Shown piece by piece: positions 9,069-17,878 of a stretch of DNA of 64,000 nt. The translations under genes were made by a program, and so were the position numbers. Each line of letters begins with the position of its first letter. Position 1 is the first letter of the stretch. Below the pieces are notes generated by a model that worked only from the letters and a program-made list of their open reading frames with translations, did no database searches and was not told the origin of the DNA. The DNA lies in NCBI RefSeq assembly GCF_035961655.1, contig NZ_CP108393.1, positions 7,525,501 to 7,589,500 of the forward strand, written 5' to 3'. The stretch comes from Streptomyces sp. NBC_01317 (GTDB lineage Bacteria; Actinomycetota; Actinomycetes; Streptomycetales; Streptomycetaceae).

Positions 9069-10466
9069 ATGACGGAAATTCTTGAGCAGGACCCCGCTGG
9101 GCGCCGCATATTCGGCGATGCCCCGGTGACCGCTCACCCGGCCTGGCCGGAGCTCAAGAGCGCCGTCGAGGAGATCCGCCCCTGGCAGTCCAAGGACGGC
9201 TCCGTGGACTTCGGCGCCGAGGGCGCGCCGACGCGTGCCGTGGCCGGGGCCGCCGTCGACCGGGTGATCGCCGCCGTCGAGCAGCTCGCCCCGCTCCTGC
9301 CGCACGACGCCGCGTACCACACCGCCCTCGTCGCGGACCTGCGTCAATGGACCGCCGGTGGCTTCGCCGTACCGGACTTCCTGGACTCGCTCCTCGCCTT
9401 CCGGCCCGCCGCCGACCGCGTGGACGGCCTCCAGCACCTGGCGGTCTTCCCCATGTACACCCAGAACGGCAACCCGGACCGCAACTTCGAGGCCGTCGTG
9501 CTGCGCATGGTCTGGCCCGACTGGCTGGCCGAGCTGGAGCGCACGCGCTACGACAACCCGCTGTTCTGCGGCATCACCTTCGAGGACTTCACCGCCGGGT
9601 ACGACACGAACTCGGCCGTGTTCTTCCCCGAGACCATCGCCGTGCGCGAGGCCCCCGAGCGCTTCAGCTGGGGCGGCATCTTCTGCGACCGCGAGGCCGC
9701 CCGCTTCCGCCGGGTCACCGAGGCCGCCGTCGGCGTGCTCGGTGTCGAACTGCCCGACGACATCCGCGAGATGGTCGCCGACCAGGAGCGCTGCCAGCAG
9801 GCCTTCGTGCTCTGGGACATGATCCACGACCGCACCCACAGCCACGGCGACCTGCCCTTCGACCCCTTCATGATCAAGCAGCGCCAGCCGTTCTGGATGT
9901 ACGGCCTCGAAGAGCTGCGCTGCGACCTCACCGCGTTCCGCGAGGCCGTCCAGCTGGAGGCCGACGGCGTCCCGCAGGGCCGCGACGTGCAGTACGCGAT
10001 CCTCTTCGACCGGATGTTCCGCTTCCCCGTCACGGGAGCGCGTGAGCGCAACTACGACGGACTCGGCGGCCAACTCCTCTTCGCCTACCTCCACCAGCAC
10101 GACGTGGTGCGCTGGACGGACAACACCCTGCGCATCGACTGGGAGCGCGCCCCCGAGGTCACCAAGCGGCTCTGCGCGGAGATCGAGGACCTGTACCGGG
10201 CGGGCATCGACCGCCCCAAGCTGGTCCACTGGTTCGCCGCGTACGACCTGGTCTCCGCCTACCTGGCCCCGCACCCCGGGTCCCGCTGGGCCAAGGGCCC
10301 CGACGCCCTCGACCTGACCCAGCCGCCCCGTAAACTGGTGGACGACGTGCTGCCGGACGAATTCCCCCTCAGCATGTTCTACGAGGCGCTGTCCAAGAAA
10401 TTGAAGAACGTGATCGCTTCCACCAAGGGGATCACCGCGACGAGCACCGAGCGAGTGGCCGCGTGA
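9069..10466 (+). CDS. DUF6421 family protein, function unknown
   Basis: 465 residues, no signal or membrane segment. ATG has an excellent ribosome site, GGAGGAAG at 9057-9064. I recognise it as the DUF6421 family of actinobacteria, from memory. A striking cluster of possible metal ligands is HDRTHSHGD (His253, Asp254, His257, His259, Asp261), soon followed by PFWMYGLEELRCDLTAF with further acidic residues, which suggests a metal centre; this is inference. The gene is followed by an SDR oxidoreductase, a PLP threonine aldolase and a transglutaminase-like protein, the first two packed closely enough to be one operon. Its role is therefore probably metabolic, perhaps in handling a hydroxylated amino acid, but no substrate can be named. 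Confidence 0.75.
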   Translation: MTEILEQDPAGRRIFGDAPVTAHPAWPELKSAVEEIRPWQSKDGSVDFGAEGAPTRAVAGAAVDRVIAAVEQLAPLLPHDAAYHTALVADLRQWTAGGFAVPDFLDSLLAFRPAADRVDGLQHLAVFPMYTQNGNPDRNFEAVVLRMVWPDWLAELERTRYDNPLFCGITFEDFTAGYDTNSAVFFPETIAVREAPERFSWGGIFCDREAARFRRVTEAAVGVLGVELPDDIREMVADQERCQQAFVLWDMIHDRTHSHGDLPFDPFMIKQRQPFWMYGLEELRCDLTAFREAVQLEADGVPQGRDVQYAILFDRMFRFPVTGARERNYDGLGGQLLFAYLHQHDVVRWTDNTLRIDWERAPEVTKRLCAEIEDLYRAGIDRPKLVHWFAAYDLVSAYLAPHPGSRWAKGPDALDLTQPPRKLVDDVLPDEFPLSMFYEALSKKLKNVIASTKGITATSTERVAA

Positions 10467-10492
10467 GCCCTCGCGAGCCGGAGGCGACGGTC

Positions 10493-11296
10493 ATGGACGG
10501 GACGACGGTCATGGACGAGAACGGCGACCCCAACGCGAGCTGGTGGATCGAGGGCAGCGGCAGGCTGGACGGCGCCGTGATCGCCGTGGCCGGGGCCGCG
10601 GGCCCGGCGGGCCGCGCCGCCCTGCTGAGGCTGGCCGAGGCCGGCGCGACCGTGGTGGGCTCGGACGCGGACCCCGCGCGCCTCGCCGAGGCGGTCGACG
10701 CCGCCCGGTACGCGCACGGCGGAGCCACGGTCACCGGTGACACCGTCGACCTGCTCGACCTCGACGCCACCCGCGTCTGGGCCGAGAAGACCGAGAAGGA
10801 GTTCGGCCGGATCGACGGCCTGGTCCACCTGGTCGGCGGCTGGCGCGGCAGCGCCACCTTCGCCGGGACCGACCTGGCCGACTGGGACCTGCTGGAGAAG
10901 CTGCTGATCCGTACCGTCCAGCACACCTCCCTCGCCTTCCACGACGGACTCCTGCGCAGCGACCGCGGCCGCTACCTGCTCATCAGCGCCGCCGGCGCGT
11001 CGAACCCCACCGCGGGCAATGCCGCGTACGCCGCCTCCAAGGCCGCCGCCGAGGCGTGGACCCTGGCGCTGGCCGACGCCTTCCGCAAGGCGGGGGGCGA
11101 CGAAGGGCCGCGTTCGGCGGCTGCCATCCTGGTCATCAAGGCACTGGTGCACGACGCCATGCGCGCCGAGCGCCCGAATGCGAAGTTCGCGGGCTTCACC
11201 GACGTCACCGACCTGGCCGAGGCCATCGCCGGTGTCTGGGACAGGCCCGCCCAGGATGTGAACGGAAAGCGCCTGTGGCTGACCCCCGAGTCGTGA
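10493..11296 (+). CDS. SDR-family oxidoreductase
   Basis: 267 residues from ATG 10493, chosen because GGAGG at 10480-10484 lies 8 nt upstream. A GTG at 10463 that overlaps the DUF6421 stop (GTGA) would add 10 residues and is a real alternative. The N-terminal nucleotide loop is VAGAAGPAGRA, a variant of the glycine-rich SDR motif; the active site shows Ser-Ala-Ala then YAASKAAAEAW (YxxxK), so the enzyme should be a catalytic NAD(P)-dependent dehydrogenase of about normal SDR length. It overlaps the threonine aldolase gene by 4 nt (GTGA), a sign of translational coupling. An SDR that oxidises beta-hydroxy amino acids beside an aldolase that cleaves them would make sense, but this is inference. 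Confidence 0.82.
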   Translation: MDGTTVMDENGDPNASWWIEGSGRLDGAVIAVAGAAGPAGRAALLRLAEAGATVVGSDADPARLAEAVDAARYAHGGATVTGDTVDLLDLDATRVWAEKTEKEFGRIDGLVHLVGGWRGSATFAGTDLADWDLLEKLLIRTVQHTSLAFHDGLLRSDRGRYLLISAAGASNPTAGNAAYAASKAAAEAWTLALADAFRKAGGDEGPRSAAAILVIKALVHDAMRAERPNAKFAGFTDVTDLAEAIAGVWDRPAQDVNGKRLWLTPES

Positions 11297-12390
11297 AGTC
11301 AGGCCGGCCGGAATCCCTCGCGCCGGCCGGCGGTACGGACGCCCGCCGGCACCACGACCCCCAGGTGCGGGGCTTCGCCAGCGACAACTACGCCGGCGCG
11401 CACCCGGAGATCCTCGCCGCCCTCGCCGTCGCCAACGGCGGCCACCAGGTCTCCTACGGCGAGGACGACTACACCGGCCACCTCCAGCAGGTCATGCACA
11501 GCCACTTCGGCGCGTCGGCGGAGGCGTTCCCCGTCTTCAACGGCACCGGCGCCAACGTCGTGGCGCTCCAGGCGATGACCGAGCGCTGGGGCGCGGTCAT
11601 CTGCGCCGAGTCCGCCCACATCAACACCGACGAGGGCGGCGCCCCCGAGCGGATGGGCGGCCTCAAGCTGCTGACCGTACCGACCCCGGACGGCAAGCTG
11701 ACGCCGGACCTCGTCGACCGGCAGGCCTTCGGCTTCGACGACGAGCACCGCGCCATGCCCCAGGTCGTGTCGATCACCCAGAGCACCGAGCTGGGCACGC
11801 TCTACACGCCCGACGAGATCCGGGCCCTCTGCGCCCACGCCCACGGTCTCGGCATGAAGGTCCACCTCGACGGCGCGCGGATAGCCAACGCCGCCGCCGC
11901 GCTGGACGTCCCGATGCGCACCTTCACCAACGCCGCGGGCGTGGACGTCCTCTCCTTCGGCGGGACGAAGAACGGCATGCTCTTCGGCGAGGCCGTCGTG
12001 GTCCTCGACCCCGACGCCGTACGAGCCGTGAAGCGGCTGCGCAAGCTGTCCATGCAGCTGTCGTCCAAGATGCGGTTCGTCTCGGTACAGCTGGAGGCGC
12101 TGCTCGCGGGAGACCTCTGGCTGCGCAGCGCCCGCCACAGCAACGCCATGGCGCGGCGGCTCGCGGAGGGCGTGCGCGCGCTGGGCGGTGTCGAGATCCT
12201 GTACCCCGTCCAGGCCAACGCGGTCTTCGCGCGGCTGCCGCACGACGTGGGTGTACGGCTCCAGAAGCGCTTCCGCTTCTACTTCTGGGACGAGCAGGCC
12301 GGGGACGTCCGCTGGATGTGCTCCTTCGACACCACCGAGGACGACGTGGACCGCTTCCTGTACGCCCTGAAGGAAGAACTCGCCGCATAA
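11293..12390 (+). CDS. ltaE: Low-specificity L-threonine aldolase-like PLP enzyme
   Basis: 365 residues from GTG 11293, overlapping the SDR stop by 4 nt. A fold-type I PLP enzyme of the beta-eliminating lyase/threonine aldolase family: early SDNYAGAHPEI, YGEDDYTGHLQQ, the VHLDGARIANAA block with the PLP-ring Asp, and the Schiff-base lysine Lys226 in SFGGTKNGMLFGEA. Members split L-threonine or L-allo-threonine into glycine and acetaldehyde, and many accept other beta-hydroxy amino acids. The N-terminal 25 residues are a low-complexity extension before the conserved SDNYAG. Position as third gene of the DUF6421-SDR operon suggests a dedicated rather than housekeeping substrate. Confidence 0.85.
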   Translation: MKSGRPESLAPAGGTDARRHHDPQVRGFASDNYAGAHPEILAALAVANGGHQVSYGEDDYTGHLQQVMHSHFGASAEAFPVFNGTGANVVALQAMTERWGAVICAESAHINTDEGGAPERMGGLKLLTVPTPDGKLTPDLVDRQAFGFDDEHRAMPQVVSITQSTELGTLYTPDEIRALCAHAHGLGMKVHLDGARIANAAAALDVPMRTFTNAAGVDVLSFGGTKNGMLFGEAVVVLDPDAVRAVKRLRKLSMQLSSKMRFVSVQLEALLAGDLWLRSARHSNAMARRLAEGVRALGGVEILYPVQANAVFARLPHDVGVRLQKRFRFYFWDEQAGDVRWMCSFDTTEDDVDRFLYALKEELAA

Positions 12391-12437
12391 TTATGTAGCA
12401 ATCCGGATATTCAGTGGATGGCTGGCCCTGCGTTCCC

Positions 12438-12443
12438 TAGAGT
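12438..12443 (+). promoter_or_regulatory. -10 box of a leaderless promoter
   Basis: TAGAGT followed by 7 nt and the ATG at 12451, so transcription should begin at or next to the start codon. No Shine-Dalgarno sequence is present. It gives the transglutaminase-like gene its own promoter. Confidence 0.5.
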
Positions 12444-12450
12444 GACGGGT

Positions 12451-13032
12451 ATGCAGCTGATCCAGCGCAACCCTGATCTCTCCGCCTATCTGGCGGCCGA
12501 TGAGGCCATCGATCACGACCACCCGTTGGTACGGGAGACCGCGGCGCGTCTCCGTACCACGGAAGGCGGTGCATACGCATACGCGAAAGCCGCCTATGAG
12601 TTCGTCCGCGACGAGATACCGCACTCGTGCGACACGGGGGACCAGCGGGTCACCTGGCGCGCCTCCGACGTGATCGGGCAGCGCACCGGCATCTGCTACG
12701 CCAAGTCCCACGCCCTGGCCGCGCTGCTGCGGGCGGAGTCGATCCCCACCGCGCTCTGCTACCAGGAGTTCGACGTCGTCCACGGGCTGGTCGCGATACG
12801 GCTGCCGGGCCGCGAGCGCTGGGACCGGCAGGACGCGCGCGGCAACAAGCCGGGGGTGGACGCCCACTTCGCGCTGGACGGCGAGCAGTTGGCCTTCGCC
12901 CCCGAGCCGCAGTTCGGCGAGAAGGACCACCCGGTCCTGTTCGAGGCCCCGCATCCGGCGGTCCTGCGGGCGCTGCGGGCCGCTCCTGACCTCGATCACC
13001 TGGTCAGGACGCTGCCCACCACGCTGTGCTGA
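12451..13032 (+). CDS. Transglutaminase-like cysteine protease-fold protein
   Basis: 193 residues from ATG 12451. A TAGAGT box 7 nt upstream points to a leaderless start here; an ATG at 12418 would add 11 unconserved-looking residues. The transglutaminase-like core is seen as GQRTGICYAKSHALAALLR with nucleophile Cys82, then CYQEFDVVHGLVAI containing the probable His, and VDAHFALDGEQ with the probable Asp. Small bacterial proteins of this type are usually peptidases or amidases rather than cross-linking enzymes. It follows the threonine aldolase gene by 60 nt on the same strand but appears to have its own promoter. A GC-rich inverted repeat separates it from the convergent acyltransferase. Confidence 0.8.
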   Translation: MQLIQRNPDLSAYLAADEAIDHDHPLVRETAARLRTTEGGAYAYAKAAYEFVRDEIPHSCDTGDQRVTWRASDVIGQRTGICYAKSHALAALLRAESIPTALCYQEFDVVHGLVAIRLPGRERWDRQDARGNKPGVDAHFALDGEQLAFAPEPQFGEKDHPVLFEAPHPAVLRALRAAPDLDHLVRTLPTTLC

Positions 13033-13098
13033 GACCGTTCAGGCTCCCGGGCTCGCAGGGTCACTCCTGGGGGCTCCCAGGGGCAGGGGGAACGGTCA
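13033..13098. terminator. Possible bidirectional terminator between convergent genes
   Basis: GACCGTTC (13033-13040) pairs perfectly with GAACGGTC (13091-13098), and a smaller CCTGGG/CCCAGG hairpin lies inside. The element sits exactly between the stops of two convergent genes, overlapping the last codons of the minus-strand one. Long loop, so only moderate support. Confidence 0.4.
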
Positions 13099-13842
13099 GG
13101 CGCTGGTGGCGGGACGGCCGGTCTCGGCCTCCCGGACCTCGGCCGCCGTCGGGGCCGTACCCCCGAGGTGCGCGGGCACCCACCAGGTGTCGTTCGCGTC
13201 CTTGGGACGTACGGGATAGGCGCGCTGCGCCGCCTCCAGCAGCTCCTGCACCCGGTCCCGCAGCCGCCGTGTGATCGCGCCCGCGTACTGGTCGGCCGGG
13301 GCCTCCATGGGCTCGCCCACCCGCATCGTCACCGGGATGTGGCTGCGCCGGAAGTTGCGCGGCCTGCCCTTGGTCCACAGCCGCTGGGTGCCCCACAGCG
13401 CCATCGGGATCAGCGGGACGCCGGCCTCCTGGGCGAGCCGGGCCGCGCCCGACTTGAAGCTCTTGAGCGTGAAGGACGGGGAGATCGTGGCCTCGGGGAA
13501 GACCCCGATGATCTCCCCGGAGCGCAGCGAGTCCAGCGCGTGCGTGTACGCCGTCTCACCCTGCTCGCGGTCCACCGGGATGTGCTTCATGCCCCGCATC
13601 AGCGGACCGGAGATCCGGTGCCGGAAGACCGCTTCCTTCGCCATGAAACGCACCAGGCGCTTCTGGGGGAGCGTGGTGAGGCCCGCGAAGATGAAGTCCA
13701 GATAGCTGATGTGATTGCTGACGAGCACGGCTCCGCCGGTCCGCGGGATGTTCTCCGACCCCTGCGTGTCGATCTTCAGGTCCAGCGCCTTGAACATGGT
13801 GCGGGCGGCGCCGATGACCGGCCGATAGACGAGCTCTGCCAT
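13096..13842 (-). CDS. 1-acyl-sn-glycerol-3-phosphate acyltransferase family (PlsC-like)
   Basis: 248 residues from ATG 13842, with an AAGGG-type ribosome site a few bases upstream. The acyltransferase HX4D box is SNHISYLDF (His44, Asp49); a second block VDREQG and the FPEATIS motif (equivalent to the EGTRS block) follow, then VPLIPMALWG. Members move an acyl group from acyl-ACP or acyl-CoA to lysophosphatidate or related lipids at the membrane face. The C-terminal 50 residues are a hydrophilic tail. FPEATIS instead of FPEGTRS marks a common actinobacterial subgroup whose acceptor is not always lysophosphatidate. No operon partner. Confidence 0.85.
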   Translation of the reverse strand: MAELVYRPVIGAARTMFKALDLKIDTQGSENIPRTGGAVLVSNHISYLDFIFAGLTTLPQKRLVRFMAKEAVFRHRISGPLMRGMKHIPVDREQGETAYTHALDSLRSGEIIGVFPEATISPSFTLKSFKSGAARLAQEAGVPLIPMALWGTQRLWTKGRPRNFRRSHIPVTMRVGEPMEAPADQYAGAITRRLRDRVQELLEAAQRAYPVRPKDANDTWWVPAHLGGTAPTAAEVREAETGRPATSA

Positions 13843-13984
13843 CTGGGGTGGACCCTTCTGTTCCGGGGAGGGTTCTCCCGGCGGAAGTTACGCAGCCGTA
13901 GGTTTTCGGCAATGCGCCGATCGTGCCCCATACGGGGCGCCGTGGCCAGTCCTGGTCTGCGCGCGGGGCGAGATTCTCGTCACG

Positions 13985-14401
13985 TCAGCGCACCGCCGCC
14001 GTCGTCCGGCGCAGCAGCAGGTACATCTCGCAGCCGAGGCAGTACCCGAACGCGGCGTTGAGGAACGCGGCGGCCAGCGCGCACGCCGTGGCCGCGACCC
14101 CGAGCCACTCCGGGCCCGCGAAGTACCCGACCAGGCCGACCGCGGCGAAGACCAGCCCGACGGCCTGGGCGAAGCGCGGCGGCGCCGGGGACTCGAACTC
14201 CACCGCGGGGCCCAGGCGCGGCCTGACGACCGTACGGAACAGCCAGCCGTACGGAGAGCGCCGCACGCCCCCGATCGCGCCCGCCGCGAAGGCGAGCGTC
14301 TGCCACGCGAGAAGAACGCCGCTGCCCGTGACGAGGACCACGGCGAGTACGACGGTGGTGACGGCCGCCCCGAAGCGCGGGCCCCTGATGTCAAGGTCCA
14401 T
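13985..14401 (-). CDS. DUF4395-family membrane protein
   Basis: 138 residues with four hydrophobic helices (about 12-32, 35-50, 78-100, 103-122). The N-terminal MDLDIRGPRFGAAVT block and GWLFRTVVRPRLGP match the actinobacterial DUF4395 family. A CLGC pair in the last helix (GYCLGCEMYLLLRR) may be redox active. The gene is divergent from a membrane-anchored thioredoxin-like gene with 75 nt between starts. This pairing is common in actinobacteria, suggesting that the two act together in envelope thiol chemistry; the CxxC in both proteins is in line with this, but it is inference. Confidence 0.8.
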   Translation of the reverse strand: MDLDIRGPRFGAAVTTVVLAVVLVTGSGVLLAWQTLAFAAGAIGGVRRSPYGWLFRTVVRPRLGPAVEFESPAPPRFAQAVGLVFAAVGLVGYFAGPEWLGVAATACALAAAFLNAAFGYCLGCEMYLLLRRTTAAVR

Positions 14402-14476
14402 GCCCTCAGCATCTCCCGCCCGCGGACCGGCGCGGTCGCGGAATATTTTGCAGTCGTGTGAACGCTGCCGCTGAGG

Positions 14477-14896
14477 ATGACGACGACAGGACTGATCGTG
14501 TGCGCGGCGGTACTCGCCGTGGCGGGCGTGTTCGGGCTGTGGCACCGGCGCGGCGACGGAAGGCTGAGGATGCGCGGGCGGGACGGCGAGAAGCGGCTCG
14601 GCGAGGCCGAACTGGGCGTGGGGCTGGGGGAGCGGGCGACACTCGTCCAGTTCTCCAGCGCGTTCTGCGCGCCCTGCCGGGCGACCCGGCGCACGCTCGC
14701 CGAGATCGCGGAGATGGTCGACGGGGTCTCCCACGTCGAGATAGACGCCGAGGAGCGGCTGGAGCTGGTACGGGAGCTGGGCATCCTCAGGACCCCGACC
14801 GTCCTCGTGCTGGACGCCGGGGGCCGTATCGTCCGCAGGGCCGCAGGTCAGCCGCGCAAGGCGGACGTGATCGCCGCGCTCGGCGAGGCCGTGTGA
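14477..14896 (+). CDS. Membrane-anchored thioredoxin-like protein
   Basis: 139 residues. A single N-terminal membrane helix (TGLIVCAAVLAVAGVFGLW) is followed by a thioredoxin domain with the FCAPC active site (CxxC with Ala-Pro between the cysteines) and the cis-proline loop ILRTPTVLVL. Topology would place the domain either outside or at the inner membrane face; TlpA/ResA-like proteins face outward and reduce or oxidise disulfides. The GAGG immediately before the ATG is too close to be a good ribosome site. It is divergent from the DUF4395 gene, its likely functional partner. Confidence 0.82.
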   Translation: MTTTGLIVCAAVLAVAGVFGLWHRRGDGRLRMRGRDGEKRLGEAELGVGLGERATLVQFSSAFCAPCRATRRTLAEIAEMVDGVSHVEIDAEERLELVRELGILRTPTVLVLDAGGRIVRRAAGQPRKADVIAALGEAV

Positions 14897-15089
14897 GGTG
14901 CGCTCTTGACCGCGCCCCGAGGGGGCGCCCTTGACCGCGACCCGCGCCCTCGGCACCCTGACGTCGTGCCCCGGGAACTCCTGTTGTACGGGCGGGCCGA
15001 TGTGGACCTGGCCCGTCACGCGAGCGCGCGCTGTCCGGGTGTCTGAGCACCCACGGAACCGTTCCCCTCTTCTCCCGGAAGGACGACGC

Positions 15090-15611
15090 ATGACGGCGAC
15101 GCCCGAGCTCAGCACTCCCCGGTCCGCCACCCCCGAACTCCTCCGCTCCGTCTTCCGCCGGCACGCGGCGGGGGTCGCGGTGATCACCGCGCGCGGCGGC
15201 GACGGTCCCGGCGGCCGGCCCGTCGGCTTCACCGCCACCTCGCTCAACTCCGTCGCCGCCGAACCCCCGTTGGTGTCGTTCGGCGTGGCCACCTCGTCGT
15301 CCAGCTGGCCGGTGATCGCCGAGACCGAGTACCTCGGCGTCCACATACTCGGCGACCACCAGGAGGAGTTGGCCGCCACGTTCGCGCGCAGCGGCGCCGA
15401 CCGGTTCGCGCCGCCCACGGGGTGGCGTACCGGACCCGAGGGCGTGCCCGTGCTGGACGGCGTACTGGCCTGGCTGGTCTGCCGTGTCGTGGCCCGCGTC
15501 CCGGCCGGCGACCACCGCATCGTGGTGGCCCAGGCCGTCGTCGGCGACCCGGCGGGCGCCGGCCGGCCGCTCGTCCACCACCAGGGCCGCTTCAACACTC
15601 TGCGCGACTGA
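15090..15611 (+). CDS. Flavin reductase family protein (FMN-binding split barrel)
   Basis: 173 residues from ATG 15090, with GGAAGGA at 15078-15083. The open frame extends upstream to 14931 but that part has no family character. Family landmarks: LRSVFRRHAAGVAVIT, PVGFTATSLNSVAAEPPLVSF (flavin phosphate loop) and LGVHILGDHQEELA, then the C-terminal HHQGRFN. Members reduce FMN or FAD with NAD(P)H and feed two-component monooxygenases, or reduce flavin-linked substrates themselves. No monooxygenase is next to it. It lies upstream of etfBA, another flavin system, though a 211-nt gap with its own regulatory region separates them. Confidence 0.85.
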   Translation: MTATPELSTPRSATPELLRSVFRRHAAGVAVITARGGDGPGGRPVGFTATSLNSVAAEPPLVSFGVATSSSSWPVIAETEYLGVHILGDHQEELAATFARSGADRFAPPTGWRTGPEGVPVLDGVLAWLVCRVVARVPAGDHRIVVAQAVVGDPAGAGRPLVHHQGRFNTLRD

Positions 15612-15703
15612 GCCTTCTCCCGGGGCGTGTCCCCGGGCATCTTCCGGCGTGCGTCGGGAAGGTCACAGTGCGAAGCGCTTGCTCAGCGGGCAGGCTCTGG
15701 ATG

Positions 15704-15725
15704 TACTGGCGAGTAATATTTACTC
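15704..15725. promoter_or_regulatory. Palindromic operator-like element upstream of etfBA
   Basis: A perfect 6-3-6 palindrome GAGTAA-TAT-TTACTC (15711-15725) overlaps a second dyad TACT-GGCG-AGTA (15704-15715). It lies about 100 bp before the etfB start and upstream of a possible -10 TATGCT (15769-15774). AT content is unusual for the region. Likely a repressor site, possibly of a TetR-type regulator; the regulator is not in the window. Confidence 0.45.
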
Positions 15726-15822
15726 CGGTGCGCCGGTCTCCGGACCGGAAACCGTCCCATAAGGCGCCTATGCTGCGTGCAACAAGGCAGCCCAGAAATG
15801 ACGATGCGGTAGGAGAGCCGGC

Positions 15823-16608
15823 GTGAGCCTGAGGATCGTTGTCTGTGTGAAGTACGTGCCCGACGCCACCGGAGACCGGCATTTCGCCGATGACCTGACT
15901 CTGGACCGGGACGACGTGGACGGCCTGCTGTCGGAGCTCGACGAGTACGCGGTGGAGCAGGCGCTCCAGATCGCCGGCGAGGCGGACGACGCGGAGATCA
16001 CGGTCCTGACCGTCGGTCCCGAGGACGCCAAGGACGCGCTGCGCAAGGCGCTGTCGATGGGCGCCGACAAGGCCGTCCACGTCGAGGACGACGCGCTGCA
16101 CGGCACGGACGTCCTCGGTACGTCGCTGGTCCTCGCCAAGGCCATCGAGAAGACCGGTTACGACCTGGTCATCTGCGGGATGGCGTCGACGGACGGCACG
16201 ATGGGCGTGCTGCCCGCGATCCTCGCGGAGCGGCTCGGGGTCCCGCAGGTCACGCTGCTCTCCGAGGTGTCCGTGGGTGGCGGCCAGGTCAAGGGCCGCC
16301 GGGACGGCGACACCGCGAGCGAGCTGCTGGAGGCGTCCCTGCCGGCCGTCGTGTCGGTGACGGACCAGTCGGGCGAGGCCCGCTACCCGTCCTTCAAGGG
16401 GATCATGGCGGCGAAGAAGAAGCCGGTGCAGTCCTTCGACCTGGAGGACCTGGACATCGAGCCCGGCGACGTCGGCCTGGCGGGTGCCTGGACCGCGGTC
16501 GACGGGGCCACCCAGCGCCCGGCCCGTACGGCGGGCACGGTCGTCAAGGACGAGGGCGAGGGCGGCAAGCAGCTGGCCGCGTTCCTCGCGGAGCGCAAGT
16601 TCATCTGA
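15823..16608 (+). CDS. etfB: Electron transfer flavoprotein beta subunit
   Basis: 261 residues from GTG 15823, with AGGAGA at 15811-15816. The ETF-beta family pattern is complete: RIVVCVKYVPDATG at the N terminus, ELDEYAVEQALQIA, the AMP-binding VGPEDAKDALRKALSMGADKA, LVICGMASTDGTMGVLP and PSFKGIMAAKKKP. Together with EtfA it forms the heterodimer that takes electrons from acyl-CoA and other dehydrogenases and passes them to ETF-quinone oxidoreductase. The alpha subunit gene follows after 97 nt on the same strand. Confidence 0.95.
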   Translation: MSLRIVVCVKYVPDATGDRHFADDLTLDRDDVDGLLSELDEYAVEQALQIAGEADDAEITVLTVGPEDAKDALRKALSMGADKAVHVEDDALHGTDVLGTSLVLAKAIEKTGYDLVICGMASTDGTMGVLPAILAERLGVPQVTLLSEVSVGGGQVKGRRDGDTASELLEASLPAVVSVTDQSGEARYPSFKGIMAAKKKPVQSFDLEDLDIEPGDVGLAGAWTAVDGATQRPARTAGTVVKDEGEGGKQLAAFLAERKFI

Positions 16609-16705
16609 CCCGCCCCAGGGGCCGCGGGCCGTGCCGGAAGCCGGCCGGGCCCCGGTCACCCACCCCATCATTCCCGCTACTTCGCATGCGCAGGAGACCC
16701 GCACC

Positions 16706-17668
<963 letters not shown>

Positions 17669-17690
17669 CACCCGCCGGACGTCTTCGATC

Positions 17691-17724
17691 CAGGGCCACG
17701 CGGTCGCGCCACCGTGTGGCCCTG
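17691..17724 (+). terminator. Stem-loop terminator after etfBA
   Basis: CAGGGCCAC (17691-17699) pairs perfectly with GTGGCCCTG (17716-17724); the stem continues inward for four more pairs, one of them G-T, leaving an 8-nt loop. It begins 22 nt after the etfA stop codon. Confidence 0.65.
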
Positions 17725-17752
17725 CGCCATTCGTGTGGCTGACGGGACACCG

Positions 17753-17782
17753 TTGACGGGGCTCGACCGCGCCGATTAACTT
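17753..17782 (+). promoter_or_regulatory. Sigma-70-like promoter of the DUF6986 gene
   Basis: TTGACG (17753-17758), 18-nt spacer, TAACTT (17777-17782). Transcription should start near 17789, just before two operator-like 15-mers. This is one of the best canonical promoters in the window. Confidence 0.65.
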
Positions 17783-17790
17783 CGATTCAC

Positions 17791-17826
17791 TTCCTTTCTG
17801 CGGAATGTTGATTCCGCAGAGCGGAA
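17791..17826. promoter_or_regulatory. Two operator-like 15-mers, 21 bp apart
   Basis: Site 2 (17812-17826) is a perfect 6-3-6 dyad TTCCGC-AGA-GCGGAA. Site 1 (17791-17805) keeps TTCC at its left and GCGGAA at its right end with the same 15-nt length. Centres are 21 bp apart, two helical turns. A further perfect 9-4-9 dyad, CTGCGGAAT/ATTCCGCAG (17798-17819), bridges them. They lie just after the predicted transcription start, where a bound dimer pair would block the polymerase. Confidence 0.6.
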
Positions 17827-17878
17827 AAGTTGGCTGTACGGGCGACCCGTACGGGACGGGCACGAGGAAGGTACGCGG

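Noticed and set aside
17791..17826. Paired operators as targets of the nearby LacI protein
   Set aside because: The LacI gene has its own perfect CG-centred operator at 20383; the TTCCGC dyads have a different centre and spacing.
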